Assembly: GCA_934364795.1 (NCBI GenBank)
Contig: CAKRMK010000005.1
Span: 1 to 64,000, forward strand
Length of the DNA: 64,000 nt
DNA from: an uncultured Blautia sp.
Lineage (GTDB): Bacteria > Bacillota > Clostridia > Lachnospirales > Lachnospiraceae
Direction of reading: 5' to 3'
Part shown: positions 62,626 to 64,000 of the stretch, piece by piece
Layout: every line of letters starts with the position of its first letter
Position numbering within the stretch: position 1 is the first letter of the stretch
Position numbers and translations under genes: made by a program
The notes under the pieces: model-generated
Databases searched by the model: none
What the model saw: only the letters and a program-made list of their open reading frames with translations
Told to the model about the DNA's origin: nothing

Positions 62626-63056
62626 TTTTATGTCCTCCTTGGGATATGCGTTTATTTTTTATGGAATCAAATGCAACTAAATTATGACTTTATTGTAGCG
62701 GAAAATACAGGCGTATACTAGATGGTTTATTGCTTCTTTTATAGGGCTTTCTTGATATTTATATGGAAATATTATATAGTTTAATAAAATATAACGGGTG
62801 TATTTTGATTTGATGGAAGAACATTAATAAATGTCAAAAAGACGTTCGTGTTTGTACGATAAGGCTTTTGAACTTGGGACACGCCAAATATGAGAAAGTA
62901 GCGATTTAAGCAGTAAATCAGCGGATTTTGAATATTTATAGAAGATTTAAAAATAAAGAAAAATCATGTCTGATTATTATTTTGAAACAGGAAAATCTGA
63001 GACAGAAAAATCTGAAACAGGAAAATCTGAAACAGAAAAATGGGATGGGAAAATTA
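62626..63056. other. Divergent regulatory gap between GH3 and AraC genes, with 15-bp tandem repeats
   Basis: The gap is AT-rich and holds the promoters of both genes. On the minus strand TACAAT lies 17 bp from a poor -35 (TAGTAT), which would suit an activator-dependent GH3 promoter. At 62983-63041, a 15-bp unit (TCTGAAACAGGAAAA with small changes) repeats four times just before the AraC start. It is in frame with the AraC gene and could be translated if an upstream TTG (62928) were used. No T-box, tRNA or ORF was seen. Confidence 0.55.
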
Positions 63057-63920
63057 ATGAAGATTGAGTATGAAAATGTGTTAGATGATCATTTGGGAAA
63101 ACTGCATTTTACCTTTGTAAATACCTGGGAGCAGCTGCTTCCAGCCCACTGGCATGAACATCTGGAAATCGTTTATGTGACAGGAGGAGAAATTACAGCA
63201 TCCATTAATGATGTAAGCTACGAACTGAAAAAGAGGGATATTTTTCTGGTAAATTCCAATGATATTCATTATACCTATACTCATGAGGATGCGAGATATT
63301 ATCTTCTTCAGATTCCGCCTATTCACCTGGAACGTATTTCTGCCAGATGGGAAGGATTAAAATTTCAGGAATTTATACCTGGCTCAGAAGAGGAGGACAG
63401 CCTGAATTTTCAGCTTGGAAAAATTTTTCAGGAGATTGCCATATTTTATGAGGAAAAGGAAAAGGGATATCATCTGCTTGTTCTTTCGGCAGTTTACAGA
63501 TTGCTTTTTCTTTTGTATACAAAAGGTCTTCAGAAAAGGGAAGGTGCAGGTGACGGGCATGGCACGGTGCGTGATCTGGAACGGATGAAGCTGTGCATGG
63601 AGTTTGTACGGGAGCACTATGGGGAAAGCATTTCCCTGGCAGATGCGGCAGGGCTTCTGGCGATTACCCCGGAGCACTTTTGCAGGCTGTTCCGCAAATA
63701 TACCGGACAGACTTTTCTTACTTATGTAAACCAGATCCGAATGGAACATTTTTTTTATGATCTTATGGAAACGGATGAGAATATCACATTTCTTCTGGAT
63801 AAAAACGGAATTACCAATTATAAAGGATTTTTAAAGAAGTTTAAGGCGGTTTATGGTGCATCACCGAAGGTGGTGAGAGGGGAAACTACAGGAAATTCTC
63901 ATAATGGCAAAAGTATGTAA
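63057..63920 (+). CDS. AraC-family transcriptional regulator with cupin domain
   Basis: One-component activator, 287 residues from the ATG at 63057 (MKIEYENVLDD). The N-terminal cupin-like sugar-sensing domain covers residues 10-150 (HWHEHLEIVYVTGGEITAS, VNSNDIHYTYTHED). The AraC DNA-binding domain occupies about 180-280, with the first helix-turn-helix ISLADAAGLLAITPEHFCRL and the second ITFLLDKNGITNYKGFLKKF. The start is uncertain: ATG 63045 (12 bp upstream) and a TTG at 62928 are in frame, the latter adding a Lys/Gln/Asn repeat tail from the 15-bp repeats. Its divergent partner is the GH3 gene, the obvious target. Confidence 0.9.
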   Translation: MKIEYENVLDDHLGKLHFTFVNTWEQLLPAHWHEHLEIVYVTGGEITASINDVSYELKKRDIFLVNSNDIHYTYTHEDARYYLLQIPPIHLERISARWEGLKFQEFIPGSEEEDSLNFQLGKIFQEIAIFYEEKEKGYHLLVLSAVYRLLFLLYTKGLQKREGAGDGHGTVRDLERMKLCMEFVREHYGESISLADAAGLLAITPEHFCRLFRKYTGQTFLTYVNQIRMEHFFYDLMETDENITFLLDKNGITNYKGFLKKFKAVYGASPKVVRGETTGNSHNGKSM

Positions 63921-63922
63921 AA

Positions 63923-63978
63923 GAAAAACAGATATGTTTTAACTCGCCTTAAACCGCAAAAACATACCTGTTTTTCTG
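63923..63978 (+). terminator. Terminator after the AraC gene
   Basis: GAAAAACAGATATGTTTT pairs with AAAACATACCTGTTTTTC around a 20-nt loop; the right arm itself supplies the T-run. Confidence 0.7.
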
Positions 63979-64000
63979 TAAAATATTTTATAACATTGAC

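Overview
The window looks like the chromosome of a spore-forming, saccharolytic gut anaerobe of the Lachnospiraceae (Blautia/Ruminococcus-like). The evidence is moderately low GC, Gram-positive signal peptides, a T-box in front of ileS, an HrcA-type CIRCE operator, spmA/spmB sporulation genes, and many glycoside hydrolases paired with LytTR or AraC-type two-component systems. The genus is inferred from gene style only; there is no rRNA in the window.

Layout. Positions 1-4400 hold the end of an unidentified gene, a CIRCE-controlled small heat-shock protein, a DEDDh exonuclease, a 235-bp palindromic element and a D-Ala-D-Ala carboxypeptidase. Positions 4400-8290 are a LytTR two-component system split around a secreted GH43-CBM6 enzyme that is read the opposite way. 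Positions 8350-14620 carry housekeeping genes: T-box/ileS and glycogen phosphorylase. Positions 14700-21000 hold a deletion-damaged AAA-ATPase/nuclease gene, a TetR regulator with a palindrome at its promoter, and a 1455-residue secreted protein built from about 24 Cys/His repeats. Positions 21100-24130 hold a GH42 beta-galactosidase, a relic that looks like a type I toxin-antitoxin locus, and a membrane-anchored PIG-L deacetylase. Positions 24200-32940 hold a second LytTR system, a secreted GH3, a membrane-anchored domain-swapped GH3 and an orphan LytTR regulator. Positions 33050-34184 encode a DUF362 ferredoxin-like protein.

Positions 34377-44394 form a rhamnose/arabinose-type glycan locus: binding protein, two MalF/G-type permeases, a YesM/YesN-type sensor and regulator, a GH78 rhamnosidase and a cytoplasmic GH43. 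Positions 44554-48370 encode a transglutaminase-like/LRR/FN3 surface protein and a nitroreductase. Positions 48628-57097 form a second sugar locus, with a sensor kinase broken by an in-frame TGA, an AraC-type regulator, and a ribose-type ABC importer with two different permeases. Positions 57200-60070 hold a GNAT gene, a conserved hypothetical and spmAB. Positions 60214-63920 are a divergent pair: a cytoplasmic GH3 and an AraC regulator.

How the parts fit. Secreted or membrane-bound GH43, GH3 and GH42 enzymes would release sugars or short glycosides. Two ABC importers take these up, and cytoplasmic GH78, GH43 and GH3 finish the breakdown. Each block has its own sensor/regulator set. The least ordinary parts are a dispersed palindromic repeat family (at least four clear copies plus fragments), the giant palindrome after the exonuclease gene, the Cys/His repeat protein, the toxin-antitoxin relic, LytTR-type direct repeats before the secreted GH3, two sugar-binding proteins without a lipobox, and the TGA-interrupted kinase.
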